A stretch of 64,000 nt of DNA from assembly GCF_019297835.1 (NCBI RefSeq), contig NZ_CP079203.1, positions 124,001 to 188,000 of the forward strand. Reading direction: 5' to 3'. The DNA is from Sphingomonas sanguinis. GTDB taxonomy: Bacteria > Pseudomonadota > Alphaproteobacteria > Sphingomonadales > Sphingomonadaceae. The translations under genes were made by a program, and so were the position numbers. The notes under the pieces were generated by a model. The model made no database searches. It saw only the letters and a program-made list of their open reading frames with translations, and was not told where the DNA came from. Shown in pieces: positions 1-8,339 of this stretch. Position 1 is the stretch's first letter. Each line of letters opens with the position of its first letter.

Positions 1-460
1 ACGCGATCGTGTCGAGTGTCAGCCGGGTCATATTGTCGGCCACGTCGATGGTGGCGCCCTCGCCGAACCGCTCCCACCGCACCATCATCTGTTCCGCGAT
101 ATCGTACATGCGGTCGAACATCGATCGCAGCCCGAGCGGACCGAAAGCGGGCATCAGCAGGCGGTGTGCCTTGCCCCAGTTCGGCTCCTCGTCATGCGCA
201 GTGAACAGGCCGTCTCCGCCGACATAGCGTGCCTCCTGCAAGGGGCGGTGCAGCGCCTTCTTGAAGCGTGTCTCGTCGCACAACTCCTCGGTCAGGGCCT
301 GGCTGCCGACGATCACCAGACCGCGTCCGAACATCTCGATGCGGAACAGCGGGCCATGCTCACGCGCCAGCCGCATCAGGCTCTGCACCGGCGCCTTGGG
401 ATCGAGCACGGCGATGTTGCCGATCAGGGGATAGCCTTTGGGTTGCGGAATGGTGGCCAT
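1..460 (-). CDS. CYP102-like cytochrome P450 (probable self-sufficient P450/reductase fusion), 3' part outside window
   Basis: Reading the minus strand from an ATG at 460 gives an open frame that runs off the left edge (153 codons). It starts MATIPQPKGYPLIGNI and contains GLFTAHDEEPNWGKAHRLLM followed by DNMTRLTLDTIA. These match the N-terminal haem domain of the CYP102 (P450 BM3-like) family, where a GLFTS..NWKKAHN..L segment and a DMTRLTLDTIG segment are hallmarks. Family members are soluble fatty-acid hydroxylases with the FAD/FMN reductase fused C-terminally. The haem cysteine and the reductase lie beyond the window, so the fusion is inferred. The gene diverges from a TetR regulator at 636, as CYP102A2/A3 genes do in Bacillus, which points to control by that regulator. 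Confidence 0.85.
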   Translation of the reverse strand, partial: MATIPQPKGYPLIGNIAVLDPKAPVQSLMRLAREHGPLFRIEMFGRGLVIVGSQALTEELCDETRFKKALHRPLQEARYVGGDGLFTAHDEEPNWGKAHRLLMPAFGPLGLRSMFDRMYDIAEQMMVRWERFGEGATIDVADNMTRLTLDTIA

Positions 461-576
461 CGTTCAGTGCCTCCAGATGATGATGGCGGCATCGGTGATC
501 GACCCAGCGTTCGGACGATCGTGTCGACGACCCATCGGTTTGCTCCTCATCCGCTATGTAGGAGCCCCCGCAAGAT

Positions 577-598
577 TTGGAAACCCATCGGTTTCCAA
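577..598. promoter_or_regulatory. Perfect inverted repeat between P450 and TetR genes, candidate TetR operator
   Basis: TTGGAAACC (577-585), a 4-base spacer CATC, and GGTTTCCAA (590-598) form a perfect 9+9 palindrome 38 bases before the TetR start. The core ACCCATCGGTTT occurs a second time at 530-541, nearer the P450 gene, with weaker outer arms. Position and symmetry fit an autoregulatory TetR operator that also controls the divergent P450. Confidence 0.6.
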
Positions 599-635
599 GG
601 TGCTCTTTTTGTCGAAATAGGCGTATCGGACGAGA

Positions 636-1247
636 ATGAATGAAGCGCCTCTGACCGACCGTCTGCCGCCCCGCCTCTTGGAAAGCGCACGCGCGGAATT
701 TGGCCGTCACGGTTTTGCCAAGGCCAATGTCGGGCGGATTGCGGCGGCCGCGATGATGTCGAAAAAGACGATCTATCGCCATGTGGCCTCGAAGGAGGCG
801 TTGCTGTTCGCAGTGATCCGCTCTGTCGTTGGCGAACTGGCCGCGACGGCCGGACCGCCCAACCCCGATGCGCCGCCCCGGGAATGGCTGACTGGCTATC
901 TGACGGCGTTCTGCCATCTCGCCTTCTCCGACGAAGGCATAACCTCCTACCGCCTCGTCATGAGCGAGGGCGCGCAGTTCCCCGATGTTGCTCGTATCTA
1001 TATCGAGACAATCAAGACCTATGGGATCAGGCCGCTCGCCAATCAACTTGCCGCCTATGCGTCGGCAGGACGGATGACCATTGACGACCCGGACGGCACC
1101 GCGATGATGCTGGTTTCGATGGTCGTGGCCGATATCTTGCGCGACGCCGCGCTTGGCTTGTCAGATCCACCGAATGATACCGGATTGCAGCGTGTTATTG
1201 AGCGTGCCGTCATACTTTTTCTTGGCGGTGTTCTCTTAGAGGCTTGA
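636..1247 (+). CDS. TetR/AcrR family transcriptional regulator
   Basis: A 203-residue protein with a typical TetR N-terminal helix-turn-helix (about residues 10-56: LLESARAEFGRHGFAKANV, then the recognition helix MMSKKTIYRHVASKEAL) and a helical ligand-binding C-terminal part. Length is usual for the family. It diverges from the CYP102-like gene with a perfect palindrome in the 175-base gap, so it probably represses that P450 and itself and responds to a lipophilic ligand such as a fatty acid. The ligand is inferred from the FatR/BM3R1 analogy, not shown by sequence. Confidence 0.9.
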   Translation: MNEAPLTDRLPPRLLESARAEFGRHGFAKANVGRIAAAAMMSKKTIYRHVASKEALLFAVIRSVVGELAATAGPPNPDAPPREWLTGYLTAFCHLAFSDEGITSYRLVMSEGAQFPDVARIYIETIKTYGIRPLANQLAAYASAGRMTIDDPDGTAMMLVSMVVADILRDAALGLSDPPNDTGLQRVIERAVILFLGGVLLEA

Positions 1248-1449
1248 TGACCTACACCACGCCCTGTTCAGGATCATATACAGCGTTCTCGAAAGGATCT
1301 GACTGGTTGCCCTTCTTGCTGGCTCTGGGAAATGGTCGGTGGAAGATCAGTCCGAACTTGTGCTACTCAAGCATGATAGCAGACGCAATACAGCCTCTGT
1401 GAACGTCAACCGACCCATATACTCCGTCCACTAACGCCTACGATGCACG

Positions 1450-1508
1450 TGAACGAGCGTCTGGAATTGGGAAGCGGATAAGGCCTCCTGAATGTCCGGT
1501 AGTGGGCC
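1450..1508 (+). repeat. Dispersed 59-bp repeat, copy A
   Basis: Begins TGAACGAGCGTCTG, continues GGGAAGCGG and ends TGGGCC. It is the most diverged of six copies that share the order TGAACGAATG, then GGGAAGCGG, then TGACGACCG, then TGGGTC over 58-59 bases. Confidence 0.6.
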
Positions 1509-1838
1509 ATCGCCGTGGAAGGGCGGGGTGGCCGCGCTAGCTGAAAACAGACGCCCAGGGATTTGGCGTGAGCGGACGTTTAACGCCGTGCCCTCAGCCT
1601 CTTGCCTAACAAAAAAAGGGGCGGCGCAAGCCGACCCGAAGGCATTAGGAGAGGATGCCTGAAAGGCGTTATCATGCTGCAACTGCGAACAGCATTGTGC
1701 AAGCGCAAAGTGCGCCGAGGCGGAGGTTTTTTATTCCGATGCCGCAGCCTCCGCTTTCCCCAAAGGCGAATGGCTAGCTCGACCTATCTTCGGCGCTCTG
1801 TGGCTGCGCCAAGCGTTCGCTGCCATGAAATATTTACA

Positions 1839-1897
1839 TGAACGAATGTCGGAAGTCGGGAAGCGGGTAGGGGGCGCTTGACGACCGCGATTGGGTC
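1839..1897 (+). repeat. Dispersed 59-bp repeat, copy B
   Basis: Begins TGAACGAATGTCGGAAGTC, followed by GGGAAGCGG, then TGACGACCG and TGGGTC. It is close to the consensus of the six copies and in the same orientation as the others. Confidence 0.75.
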
Positions 1898-1986
1898 CGT
1901 GGAGACGCGATAGCTCCCGCCCAGGTTAAGATCACGCGCTGCTCACGAAAATTCTTCAGCGTTAGCCGCTGACCGGGGTTTGAAGG

Positions 1987-2931
1987 TCACAGCCTGGCAG
2001 CGTCCATTTTCGGCGCTTCGTACTCCCCGTCTTCCCCCGGAAAACGCAAGAGCTCGTCAAATCGACTATCCGCCTTTGCCAGGGACCAGACGACGCTTTG
2101 TCCGGCTGGTAGAACGTCGGGTTCCATCTCGAAAATCGGCGAAACAAATGCCGTCTGCGCATCGATCAGCCGCCACCCGCGCTTTTTGAACATCGACAGC
2201 ATGTCGTCGAGGAAAAGTCCGGTGGTCAGTCGATGGTGAAGCAGGATCGTATGGTCGATCGAGTGGCCGAACAGCGCCTGCGCCAGACCGTCGTAGAAGG
2301 TCGCGCGGTCCCATATGTGATCGAGGTAGAAGCGCCTGTACGGGGCGAGCGATGTCGACGGCTCGGTTTTCAATCGTGCCTTTAGTCGGTTGTCGATAAA
2401 CCAGTCCGACGTGTCGATTGTCACATGCGCATTCGCATAGCCACGCTGCTTCAGCAGCGCGCGCATCGCGTCGCGCCCTTCCGCTGTCCGGCCCTCTGCC
2501 AGATAGGGGAATCGAAATAGCTTGCGGAAGCCGGGATAGCCCGACAGCAATGGCTCGCATTTTACGATGTCCGCCATCAGGCCGCTCGGATCAGTGCCGC
2601 TGAAGTACCGATGAGAGAAGCTGTGGTTGCCGAGGAGGTGGCCGTCCTTCGACCAGGCGGACAGGATACGCGGGCTGAGCGCAGCATTCACATACTTTCC
2701 GGCGATGAAACCGCCGGCCTTGATCTTGTGACGCTTCAGAGCGGCACGGATGATTGTATCGCGCGCTTCACCGGTCATCAGAGCGGTGTCGGACAAGTCG
2801 AAATCGTCGATCGTGATCGCAATGCCGGGCCGGCGGTTACCCCGGGCCACGCCAAATGCCGGACCTGCTGCGGCAAGGCCAATAGAGGCAAGCCCCCCGA
2901 GCAGCGATCGGCGATTGGGATGCAAGGTCAT
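1987..2931 (-). CDS. Polysaccharide deacetylase (NodB-type), exported
   Basis: A 314-residue protein if it starts at 2931 (MTLHPNRRSLLGGLASIGL); an upstream in-frame ATG at 2964 would only add 11 residues before a complete signal. The N terminus is a twin-arginine-like signal (NRRSLLGG, then a hydrophobic stretch to AGPAFG). Then come GIAITIDDFDL, the conserved first motif with its metal-binding Asp, and GHLLGNHSFSH, the second motif with the metal-binding His residues. These identify carbohydrate esterase family 4 / NodB deacetylases, which remove N- or O-acetyl groups from polysaccharides in the periplasm. It lies downstream of an ABC ATPase/permease pair on the same strand, but a shared function is not evident. 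Confidence 0.8.
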   Translation of the reverse strand: MTLHPNRRSLLGGLASIGLAAAGPAFGVARGNRRPGIAITIDDFDLSDTALMTGEARDTIIRAALKRHKIKAGGFIAGKYVNAALSPRILSAWSKDGHLLGNHSFSHRYFSGTDPSGLMADIVKCEPLLSGYPGFRKLFRFPYLAEGRTAEGRDAMRALLKQRGYANAHVTIDTSDWFIDNRLKARLKTEPSTSLAPYRRFYLDHIWDRATFYDGLAQALFGHSIDHTILLHHRLTTGLFLDDMLSMFKKRGWRLIDAQTAFVSPIFEMEPDVLPAGQSVVWSLAKADSRFDELLRFPGEDGEYEAPKMDAARL

Positions 2932-3020
2932 GTCGTGTTCGATATCGCTACTACAGCCACTCAACCTTCAACATACCAAAGAGACGAACCGGATGGTTCC
3001 CTTCCGAAAACCGCTTGGCC

Positions 3021-3755
3021 CTATCGCTGCCCGGTCGATCCCGATCGCAGGCGATCGATCGTCTGCCGCTCGAACGCCTGCGGGTCTTGGGCGGCAATCC
3101 GCATCGCATTCTCGTCCAGCGCCAAAGCGACCTTGCCATCGGCGAGCATGAGACCGGTATCGCATGCCGAGGCGAGCGTACCGAGATCGTGAAGGGCGGT
3201 GATGAGCGTCAGGCCGTCATCGACCATTGCGCGGAGAACCTCCCGCAGGTCGAAGATTGCGACGGGATCGAGCCAGTTGAACGGCTCGTCGAGGATCACG
3301 AGGGGGTGACCGCCTGCGAACGCCGCAGCGATGGCGATCCGCTGCCGCATACCGGCCGAGCAGTCGCCGATCCAGCGGTCGAGCAGCGGAGCCAGGCCCA
3401 GCGTCTCATGCAGCTTGCCCAGACGGAGACGGACGTTGTCCATGCTCCCGCCGACAAGTTCGAGAACGTCGCGGCCATGTATCGCATCAGGCAGCTTGTC
3501 GGCCGGAGAGGAGAAACCGAAGCGGTGCGCTCGAGCGGCACGATCGTCCGCCAGTTCCCCGCCACCGATCCGGCATGAACCGCCGGCGAAGGGCAGCCGA
3601 CCCGCCAGCGCCCGGAGGAGGCTGGTCTTCCCCGATCCGTTCGCGCCGATGAGGCCGAACCACGCTCCGGTCGTGACGGTCAGATCGACATCCTGCACGA
3701 CGCGCTGTCGGCCGCGATCGACGGCTACGCCTGTCAGCTCGACGGCGAGGTTCAT
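3021..3755 (-). CDS. ABC transporter ATP-binding protein
   Basis: A 244-residue ATPase starting MNLAVELTGVAVDRG. Walker A is GANGSGKTS (about residues 37-45), the signature motif is CSAGMRQR, and Walker B is LVILDEP. The frame is open further upstream to 4007, but that part is a shadow of the permease. The ATG at 3753-3755 overlaps the permease stop by 4 bases (ATGA), which fixes the start and shows translational coupling. With the upstream membrane protein it forms a probable two-component ABC exporter. The substrate cannot be read from the sequence. Confidence 0.88.
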   Translation of the reverse strand: MNLAVELTGVAVDRGRQRVVQDVDLTVTTGAWFGLIGANGSGKTSLLRALAGRLPFAGGSCRIGGGELADDRAARAHRFGFSSPADKLPDAIHGRDVLELVGGSMDNVRLRLGKLHETLGLAPLLDRWIGDCSAGMRQRIAIAAAFAGGHPLVILDEPFNWLDPVAIFDLREVLRAMVDDGLTLITALHDLGTLASACDTGLMLADGKVALALDENAMRIAAQDPQAFERQTIDRLRSGSTGQR

Positions 3756-4777
3756 GCCAGTAGCCACGTCTTGGCCTGCCCCCGGCGGTGTAGCTGCCAG
3801 AGCATGACGGGCGCGATGATGGGCAAGGCCACGGGCATCGCGTAGGCGGCCAGCATAAGCAATCCTGCGAAAATGGAGACGAGGACATCGGCGAACCGCT
3901 TGCCGTGCAGCCGGTAGGCGAAGATGCGCAGCGTCATCAGAAGCACGATGGCCGTGCCGGTCGCAAAGACGACACAGCCCGCCACCGGGCCGGACCAGAC
4001 CCAGCATCCCGGCACGGCGATGACCAGAAATGCCATCATGCTCTTGGCGTGGTGAAGGAGGATGCGCCGCGATCCGAGTCCGGCGATCGTCATGAAGCGG
4101 ACGACGGCGTCATCAACGGGAGTCAGCGCCAGCGCGGACAGCAATGTGCCGACGCCGATCACCGCCATCAGCGCGTTGATGCCCAGCGGGCGTGCGGGCA
4201 ACAACAGGAGGAGCAGAACGATCGCAGCCAGCATTCCGGCGATCGGTCGGCGCAACCATGCACGAAGCGTCCAGCCTAGTCGCGCCGTGCCGGCGATCCG
4301 CCGCGGCAGCCTGACGCCGCCCGTCAGCCCGGCGACCAGTGCGCCAACAAGATAGGCCGGCACGCTGGCGACGAGGAGGGACGAACGGGTAATCAGGACG
4401 AGGACGACCAGTAGTCCCAGCCCGATGCCAAGCCAGGCTGCCATGTAACGCTTGCGTGTGGGCGGGTGCAGGGCATCGGCTGCGAGCAGTCCATCGAACG
4501 CCTGGAAGGCGAGGCGCGCGCCGACAAGGCGCCCCGCGCCGATACCCGACGACAGTCCCATAACGACAGCCGCCCATGCCGCAATCCGCCAAGGACGATC
4601 GGCAAACCATGCATGGACGGCCGCCAACGCCGCCAGCAGCATGAGCGCGGCAATCGCGCGGTCGTGCCAACCTCCGAACGTCGCACGGATCGTATTCGTC
4701 AGGATCAGCCGATCCTGCCGAAATAGGCGACCCGCTTTCACGCGTGCTGGCGAAGTAAGCGGTGATGCTCGGACCAT
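3752..4777 (-). CDS. Multi-pass membrane protein, probable ABC permease partner
   Basis: A 341-residue, very hydrophobic protein with roughly eight membrane-spanning stretches (for example AIAALMLLAALAAVHAWF, LGIGLGLLVVLVLI and AIVLLLLLLPARPLG). It overlaps the downstream ABC ATPase by 4 bases, so it is most likely the membrane subunit of that transporter. No soluble substrate-binding protein is adjacent, which favours an export role. The upstream part of the frame (MVRASPLTSPARVKAG) may be longer than the true protein; later Met codons are possible starts. Confidence 0.7.
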   Translation of the reverse strand: MVRASPLTSPARVKAGRLFRQDRLILTNTIRATFGGWHDRAIAALMLLAALAAVHAWFADRPWRIAAWAAVVMGLSSGIGAGRLVGARLAFQAFDGLLAADALHPPTRKRYMAAWLGIGLGLLVVLVLITRSSLLVASVPAYLVGALVAGLTGGVRLPRRIAGTARLGWTLRAWLRRPIAGMLAAIVLLLLLLPARPLGINALMAVIGVGTLLSALALTPVDDAVVRFMTIAGLGSRRILLHHAKSMMAFLVIAVPGCWVWSGPVAGCVVFATGTAIVLLMTLRIFAYRLHGKRFADVLVSIFAGLLMLAAYAMPVALPIIAPVMLWQLHRRGQAKTWLLA

Positions 4778-4819
4778 ATCGGCATTCTGTAAAGCGAGAC
4801 AATCAGGCGAACCGGGGGC

Positions 4820-5824
4820 TTAGAGGATACCGAGATTCTGCAGCCACTGCTTGACCTGTCCAGGCCATTCGCGGGAGATCGGATCGGCTGTTGGCCGCAT
4901 GCCGAACGCATGGCCGCCTTTGGAATAGATGCGCATGTCGACCGGCACACCTGCATCGCTAAGCGCCAGCGCATAGGCCAACGGCTGCCGAACCTTGTCC
5001 GTTGGATCGTTCATGGCGTGAAGGATCAGCGTCGGCGGTGCATTGGGGCTGATGGTGACCCACGGTTTGAGTTCGAGACTATTCCTGCCCTTGCTGTCGT
5101 CCAACATACGGGCCGTATAGGCTACGATCGAAAAATTGGGCCGCGGTGATTGACGGTCTGCCGCGTCCGCGAGTGGATATGTCCGCTCTTCGGTATTGCT
5201 CATCGCTGCGGCCAGATAGGCGCCGGCTGAAAATCCGATCACGCCGATCTTGTTCGGGCCGATCCCGTAGGACGAAGCCTGCTGGCGAAGCAGCCCCATG
5301 GCACGCTGGGCATCCTCCAGACCCAGAATTACCTTCGGGCGCACTTGCTTGTCGTTTTCTCTCGGCCATACTTGCGGCACGCGGTACTTCAGCACGGCGC
5401 AGGTCATTCCCTGCTGCACCGCCCAATCACAGATTTCCGTTCCCTCGAGGTCGAGCGCAAGCACTTCAAAGCCGCCCCCGGGAAGCACGAGCAAGGCAGC
5501 ACTGCTATTGTGCCCCTTAGGCCGGAAGATCGTCATCGTCGGGCGGGTGACGTAACTCGCCCAATTCCATGTCCGCCCGCCCACGAGGCCAGTGCCGTTG
5601 CCAAGTCCCTCCGGACGATCACCGGAATCGGGCTTGGCGAGCGGCGTAGTTGCGGGCCACAGCGGAATCTGAACACCGCGCTCGGGTGGCTGCCAGACGC
5701 CCGGGCGTTCGTTTCTCGGCAGAACCTGCCGCGCCGGCGCATCGTTGGACTTGGTTGCCTGGCCATAGGCTGTTCCACCGAGGCCAAGTGCGATCGACGA
5801 CACGACAAGCAAGAGGCGCGACAA
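4820..5824 (-). CDS. Secreted alpha/beta-hydrolase (acetyl/feruloyl esterase-like)
   Basis: A 334-residue protein. The start codon is TTG at 5824, eight bases after GGAG, and yields a clear signal peptide (LLLVVSSIALGLGGTAYGQA). The mature part has ALLVLPGGGFEVLALDLEG (oxyanion-hole HGGG-like region) and the nucleophile elbow GVIGFSAGAYLAAAM (GxSxG). Near the end are a catalytic Asp in HAMNDPTDKV and a His in SKGGHAFGM. This is the BD-FAE / acetylxylan esterase-like fold found in plant cell-wall degraders. It resembles the esterase at 53083-54051 in the rhamnogalacturonan locus in motif order, although it is far from that locus. Confidence 0.82.
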   Translation of the reverse strand: MSRLLLVVSSIALGLGGTAYGQATKSNDAPARQVLPRNERPGVWQPPERGVQIPLWPATTPLAKPDSGDRPEGLGNGTGLVGGRTWNWASYVTRPTMTIFRPKGHNSSAALLVLPGGGFEVLALDLEGTEICDWAVQQGMTCAVLKYRVPQVWPRENDKQVRPKVILGLEDAQRAMGLLRQQASSYGIGPNKIGVIGFSAGAYLAAAMSNTEERTYPLADAADRQSPRPNFSIVAYTARMLDDSKGRNSLELKPWVTISPNAPPTLILHAMNDPTDKVRQPLAYALALSDAGVPVDMRIYSKGGHAFGMRPTADPISREWPGQVKQWLQNLGIL

Positions 5825-6295
5825 ATGACTGTCTCCAAATTCAAGGATGTCACCCGCTGACGGAGTCAGGCGGGATCCGATGATGAAGGTTAGTCTCGTT
5901 TAGACGGAACGGACAATCTCGTCCGTCCTCTCTTCAGAAATAAAGTTACCCCGTCCTTGCCTGCGCTACCCTGCTATCCGGCATGTCTCCTCCGCTGCAG
6001 CTCAAGTGACTGTATGGTTTGGTGCGCAGGCTATCCAGGGTCGTACTGATCCCTGATGCCGTCGGGGTGTGCGCTGAAGTTGATGACGCAAAGGGGACTG
6101 ATCTGCATCCCCCTATAGGTGACAATCAGCGCCAAGCGTTGCTGTTATTATCCGCTACCGCGAGATGAACGAATGGCAGAAAGCGGGAAGCGGTTTGACG
6201 GCCTCTAATGACCGGTACTGGGTCAATCCTCGCCGGGGCGACGACGAAGTGAGGCACCGCTGACGTTACAATCGCATGGTGCTATGGCGTCCTAG
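5825..6295. other. Intergenic stretch containing repeat copy C
   Basis: About 470 bases between the divergent esterase and HNH genes. No convincing gene is seen. The only structure recognised is repeat copy C at 6166-6224. Confidence 0.6.
6166..6224 (+). repeat. Dispersed 59-bp repeat, copy C
   Basis: TGAACGAATGGCAGAAAGC followed by GGGAAGCGG, then TGACCGGTACTGGGTC. It lies 72 bases before the HNH gene and is matched by copy D just after that gene. Confidence 0.75.
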
Positions 6296-6991
6296 ATGTC
6301 CACTTACAGGTTTTCGAATGCCGAGCGCTATGCCGTGTTCACGGTCCATGCCGAGCGGTGCTGGCTCTGCGGGGAGCCAGTCGGGCTATTGGACATGGAG
6401 GTCGATCACGTGGTCCCCGAGTCGCTGGCGGGCACGCCGGAACTGGCGGAGGCTCTGAAACTACTCGGTCTACCAGCGAGCTTCGACCTTAACCAATTTG
6501 GAAATTGGATGCCGGCTCACCGTCGGTGCAATCGGTTCAAGTCAGACACGGTTTTCCAGCCCAGTCCGCTGATCCAGATGGTGCTCCAGAAGGCGGTCGG
6601 AAAGGCGGCCCGTGCGGAGAAACTGCACGACGGCTATGTAACGAATCGCAAGATCAGTATGGCAATCAACGAGCTCCTCGCTGCGCACGAGGCTGGCAGC
6701 ATCGACGAGGGTCACCGTCGCAAAATGGCTCCGCTGGTCGAGGCGATCGCGCGGGACCACGAGGGGAGCCGGGAGGTGGAGCGGCGCGGCGAGCCGCTGT
6801 TCCTCGCCGGGTGGCTTGAGGTGGTCGCGGAGACGGACCACATGCTGACCCTGCGCGGTCCTGGCGGGCTGGTAGGAGTTCGTCCCAAGGCGGATCGTCT
6901 TGATCCGAGCTGGAACTGTCCGAACTGCGGCGTCACCGGTTGGAACGGCGCGCGCTGCATCACGTGCGGCATGCTCGACGATGGAGACTAA
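6296..6991 (+). CDS. HNH endonuclease with C-terminal zinc ribbon
   Basis: A 231-residue protein. The N-terminal third is an HNH nuclease: CWLCGEPV (first zinc knuckle, about residues 22-29), then MEVDHVVPES (the catalytic DH of the HNH core), then NWMPAHRRCN with the last His and Cys. The middle is helical and charged. The last 30 residues carry CPNCGVTGWNGARCITCGM, a four-cysteine zinc ribbon. No clear Shine-Dalgarno precedes the ATG. The gene stands alone and is bracketed by two direct copies of a 59-bp repeat (6166 and 7016). The role (defence, homing or repair) cannot be decided from sequence. Confidence 0.82.
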   Translation: MSTYRFSNAERYAVFTVHAERCWLCGEPVGLLDMEVDHVVPESLAGTPELAEALKLLGLPASFDLNQFGNWMPAHRRCNRFKSDTVFQPSPLIQMVLQKAVGKAARAEKLHDGYVTNRKISMAINELLAAHEAGSIDEGHRRKMAPLVEAIARDHEGSREVERRGEPLFLAGWLEVVAETDHMLTLRGPGGLVGVRPKADRLDPSWNCPNCGVTGWNGARCITCGMLDDGD

Positions 6992-7015
6992 GGCTTTGGC
7001 TCTCCGGGATAAAGG

Positions 7016-7074
7016 TGAACAAAAGGCAGAAGCCGGGACGGTGGCATAGCGCCTTGAACGACTGGTTTTGGGTC
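7016..7074 (+). repeat. Dispersed 59-bp repeat, copy D
   Basis: TGAACAAAAGGCAGAAGCC, then a diverged GGGACGGTGG, then TTGAACGACTGGTTTTGGGTC. It starts 25 bases after the HNH stop codon, in the same orientation as copy C upstream of that gene. Confidence 0.7.
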
Positions 7075-7105
7075 GAAATGGCTGTCGGGCTGGTGAGTTG
7101 CCGAC

Positions 7106-7136
7106 CTCAGCCGCCATCGCGTTGGCGGCGGCTGAG
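7106..7136. terminator. Hairpin between convergent HNH and SDR genes
   Basis: CTCAGCCGCC (7106-7115) pairs perfectly with GGCGGCTGAG (7127-7136) across an 11-base loop. It sits 15 bases beyond the SDR stop on the minus strand and after the HNH gene on the plus strand, so it could end transcription from either side. Confidence 0.55.
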
Positions 7137-7150
7137 ATTGAGCCTCAGTT

Positions 7151-8026
7151 TTAGGAAATGGGAACGCCGCCCGTAACAGCGACGACGTTGCCAGACATGT
7201 AGCTACCCTCAGGTGAGGCGAGCAGCACATATGCGGGAGCAAGCTCCCCCGGTTGTCCGGCACGCCCCGTCGGCGTATCCTGGCCCAGCGTTTCCAGTTC
7301 CTCCGGCGATTTGGCGATCGGCTGAATGGGAGTCCAGATGGGGCCAGGCGCCACCGCATTCACGCGGATCCCGTCACTGGAAAGAAGGTTGGATAGTCCC
7401 ACCGTGAGGCTCGATATGGCGCCCTTCGTGGCAGCGTACACGATCATGGTCTTGTTCGCGACCTTGGCCTGCTCGCTGGTCGTGTTGATGATCGCAGAGC
7501 CCGGCTTCATGTGCGGCGCGGCTGCCTTCGCGAGGCGGATCATGGCGAAGACGTTGGCAGCGAAGGCGCCTTGCATCTCATCGTCGTCGATGCTGTCCAA
7601 CCCCTCGTTCATAGTCTGAGCCGCGGCATTGTTGACGAGCACGTCGACGCCTCCCAGCTCGGCGACCGTGCGTTCGACAATGCTCGCGCAATGATCCCGG
7701 TCACGAATGTCTCCCGGAAGCAAGAGACAACGCCGCCCGGCTTTCTCGACCCAGGTCCTGGTCTCCTCCGCATCCACCTGCTCATCGGGGAGGTAGGATA
7801 TCGCGACATCTGCACCTTCGCGAGCATAGGCGATCGCCACGGCCCGTCCGATGCCTGAGTCACCGCCGGTGATCAGCGCGATTCTGTCCTTGAGCAATCC
7901 CTTGCCGGCATAGCTCTCCTCGCCGTGATCGGGCTTGGTCCGCATCTCTGTCGTAAGGCCGGGACGCGGCTGTTGCGGCTCGTCAGGAAAGCTTGTCGGA
8001 TGGCTGATGCTCGGATCGTCGGTCAT
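7151..8026 (-). CDS. SDR-family oxidoreductase (YhdF/YghA-like, long N terminus)
   Basis: A 291-residue NAD(P)-dependent short-chain dehydrogenase. The cofactor motif is TGGDSGIGRA (about residues 55-64), then LVNNAA, and the catalytic Ser and Tyr/Lys lie in INTTSEQA and VYAATKGAI. About 45 extra residues precede the Rossmann fold, including EPQQPRPGLTTEMRTKPDHG, which is typical of the YhdF/YghA group often found among general-stress genes. The substrate is unknown. It is transcribed alone and ends at a hairpin shared with the HNH gene. Confidence 0.88.
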   Translation of the reverse strand: MTDDPSISHPTSFPDEPQQPRPGLTTEMRTKPDHGEESYAGKGLLKDRIALITGGDSGIGRAVAIAYAREGADVAISYLPDEQVDAEETRTWVEKAGRRCLLLPGDIRDRDHCASIVERTVAELGGVDVLVNNAAAQTMNEGLDSIDDDEMQGAFAANVFAMIRLAKAAAPHMKPGSAIINTTSEQAKVANKTMIVYAATKGAISSLTVGLSNLLSSDGIRVNAVAPGPIWTPIQPIAKSPEELETLGQDTPTGRAGQPGELAPAYVLLASPEGSYMSGNVVAVTGGVPIS

Positions 8027-8339
8027 ATCAATTCCTGCTCATGGAGTGATCAGGGAACGGTCGATGAGCGGTTACGTGCCGGGGCACGGCAGAGATGTTT
8101 ATTTGCATGGGTCAAGGGAGCGATGATGAGCCAACGTCCGAACTGGGGTATCTAATAGGGCGCCCGAGTGACTGATTGTAGGGCAAGCTATTCACGCAAT
8201 TACTATCTACATCACACCAACGCTCTTTGCTGAGTCGTGCGGTTTTTAGATAGGAGTGAGGCTATCGTTGCATGAATTGACCGGTTGCCATATCGATTGA
8301 CGCGCTGGGCACATCGCCCGCTTAGCAAGGGGGTGGTGC
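8027..8339. other. Intergenic stretch, nothing recognised
   Basis: About 310 bases between the divergent SDR and membrane-protein genes. It should hold both promoters, but I see no clear operator, RNA or coding frame. Confidence 0.5.

Larger units (their letters stand above)
1248..1986. other. Intergenic stretch with two copies of a dispersed repeat
   Basis: About 740 bases without a convincing gene. The short open frames here have no recognisable product and no good ribosome binding site. It carries copies A (1450-1508) and B (1839-1897) of the 59-bp repeat described separately. Confidence 0.6.

Noticed and set aside
1431..1841. Two overlapping open frames of 79-83 codons
   Set aside because: No homology, no ribosome site, and the first covers repeat copy A; likely chance frames in GC-rich DNA.
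8051..8080. GGAAC-N16-CGTG resembling an EcfG general-stress promoter
   Set aside because: The -10 part deviates from CGTT and the motif points away from the nearby stress-type SDR, with 260 bases to the next gene downstream.
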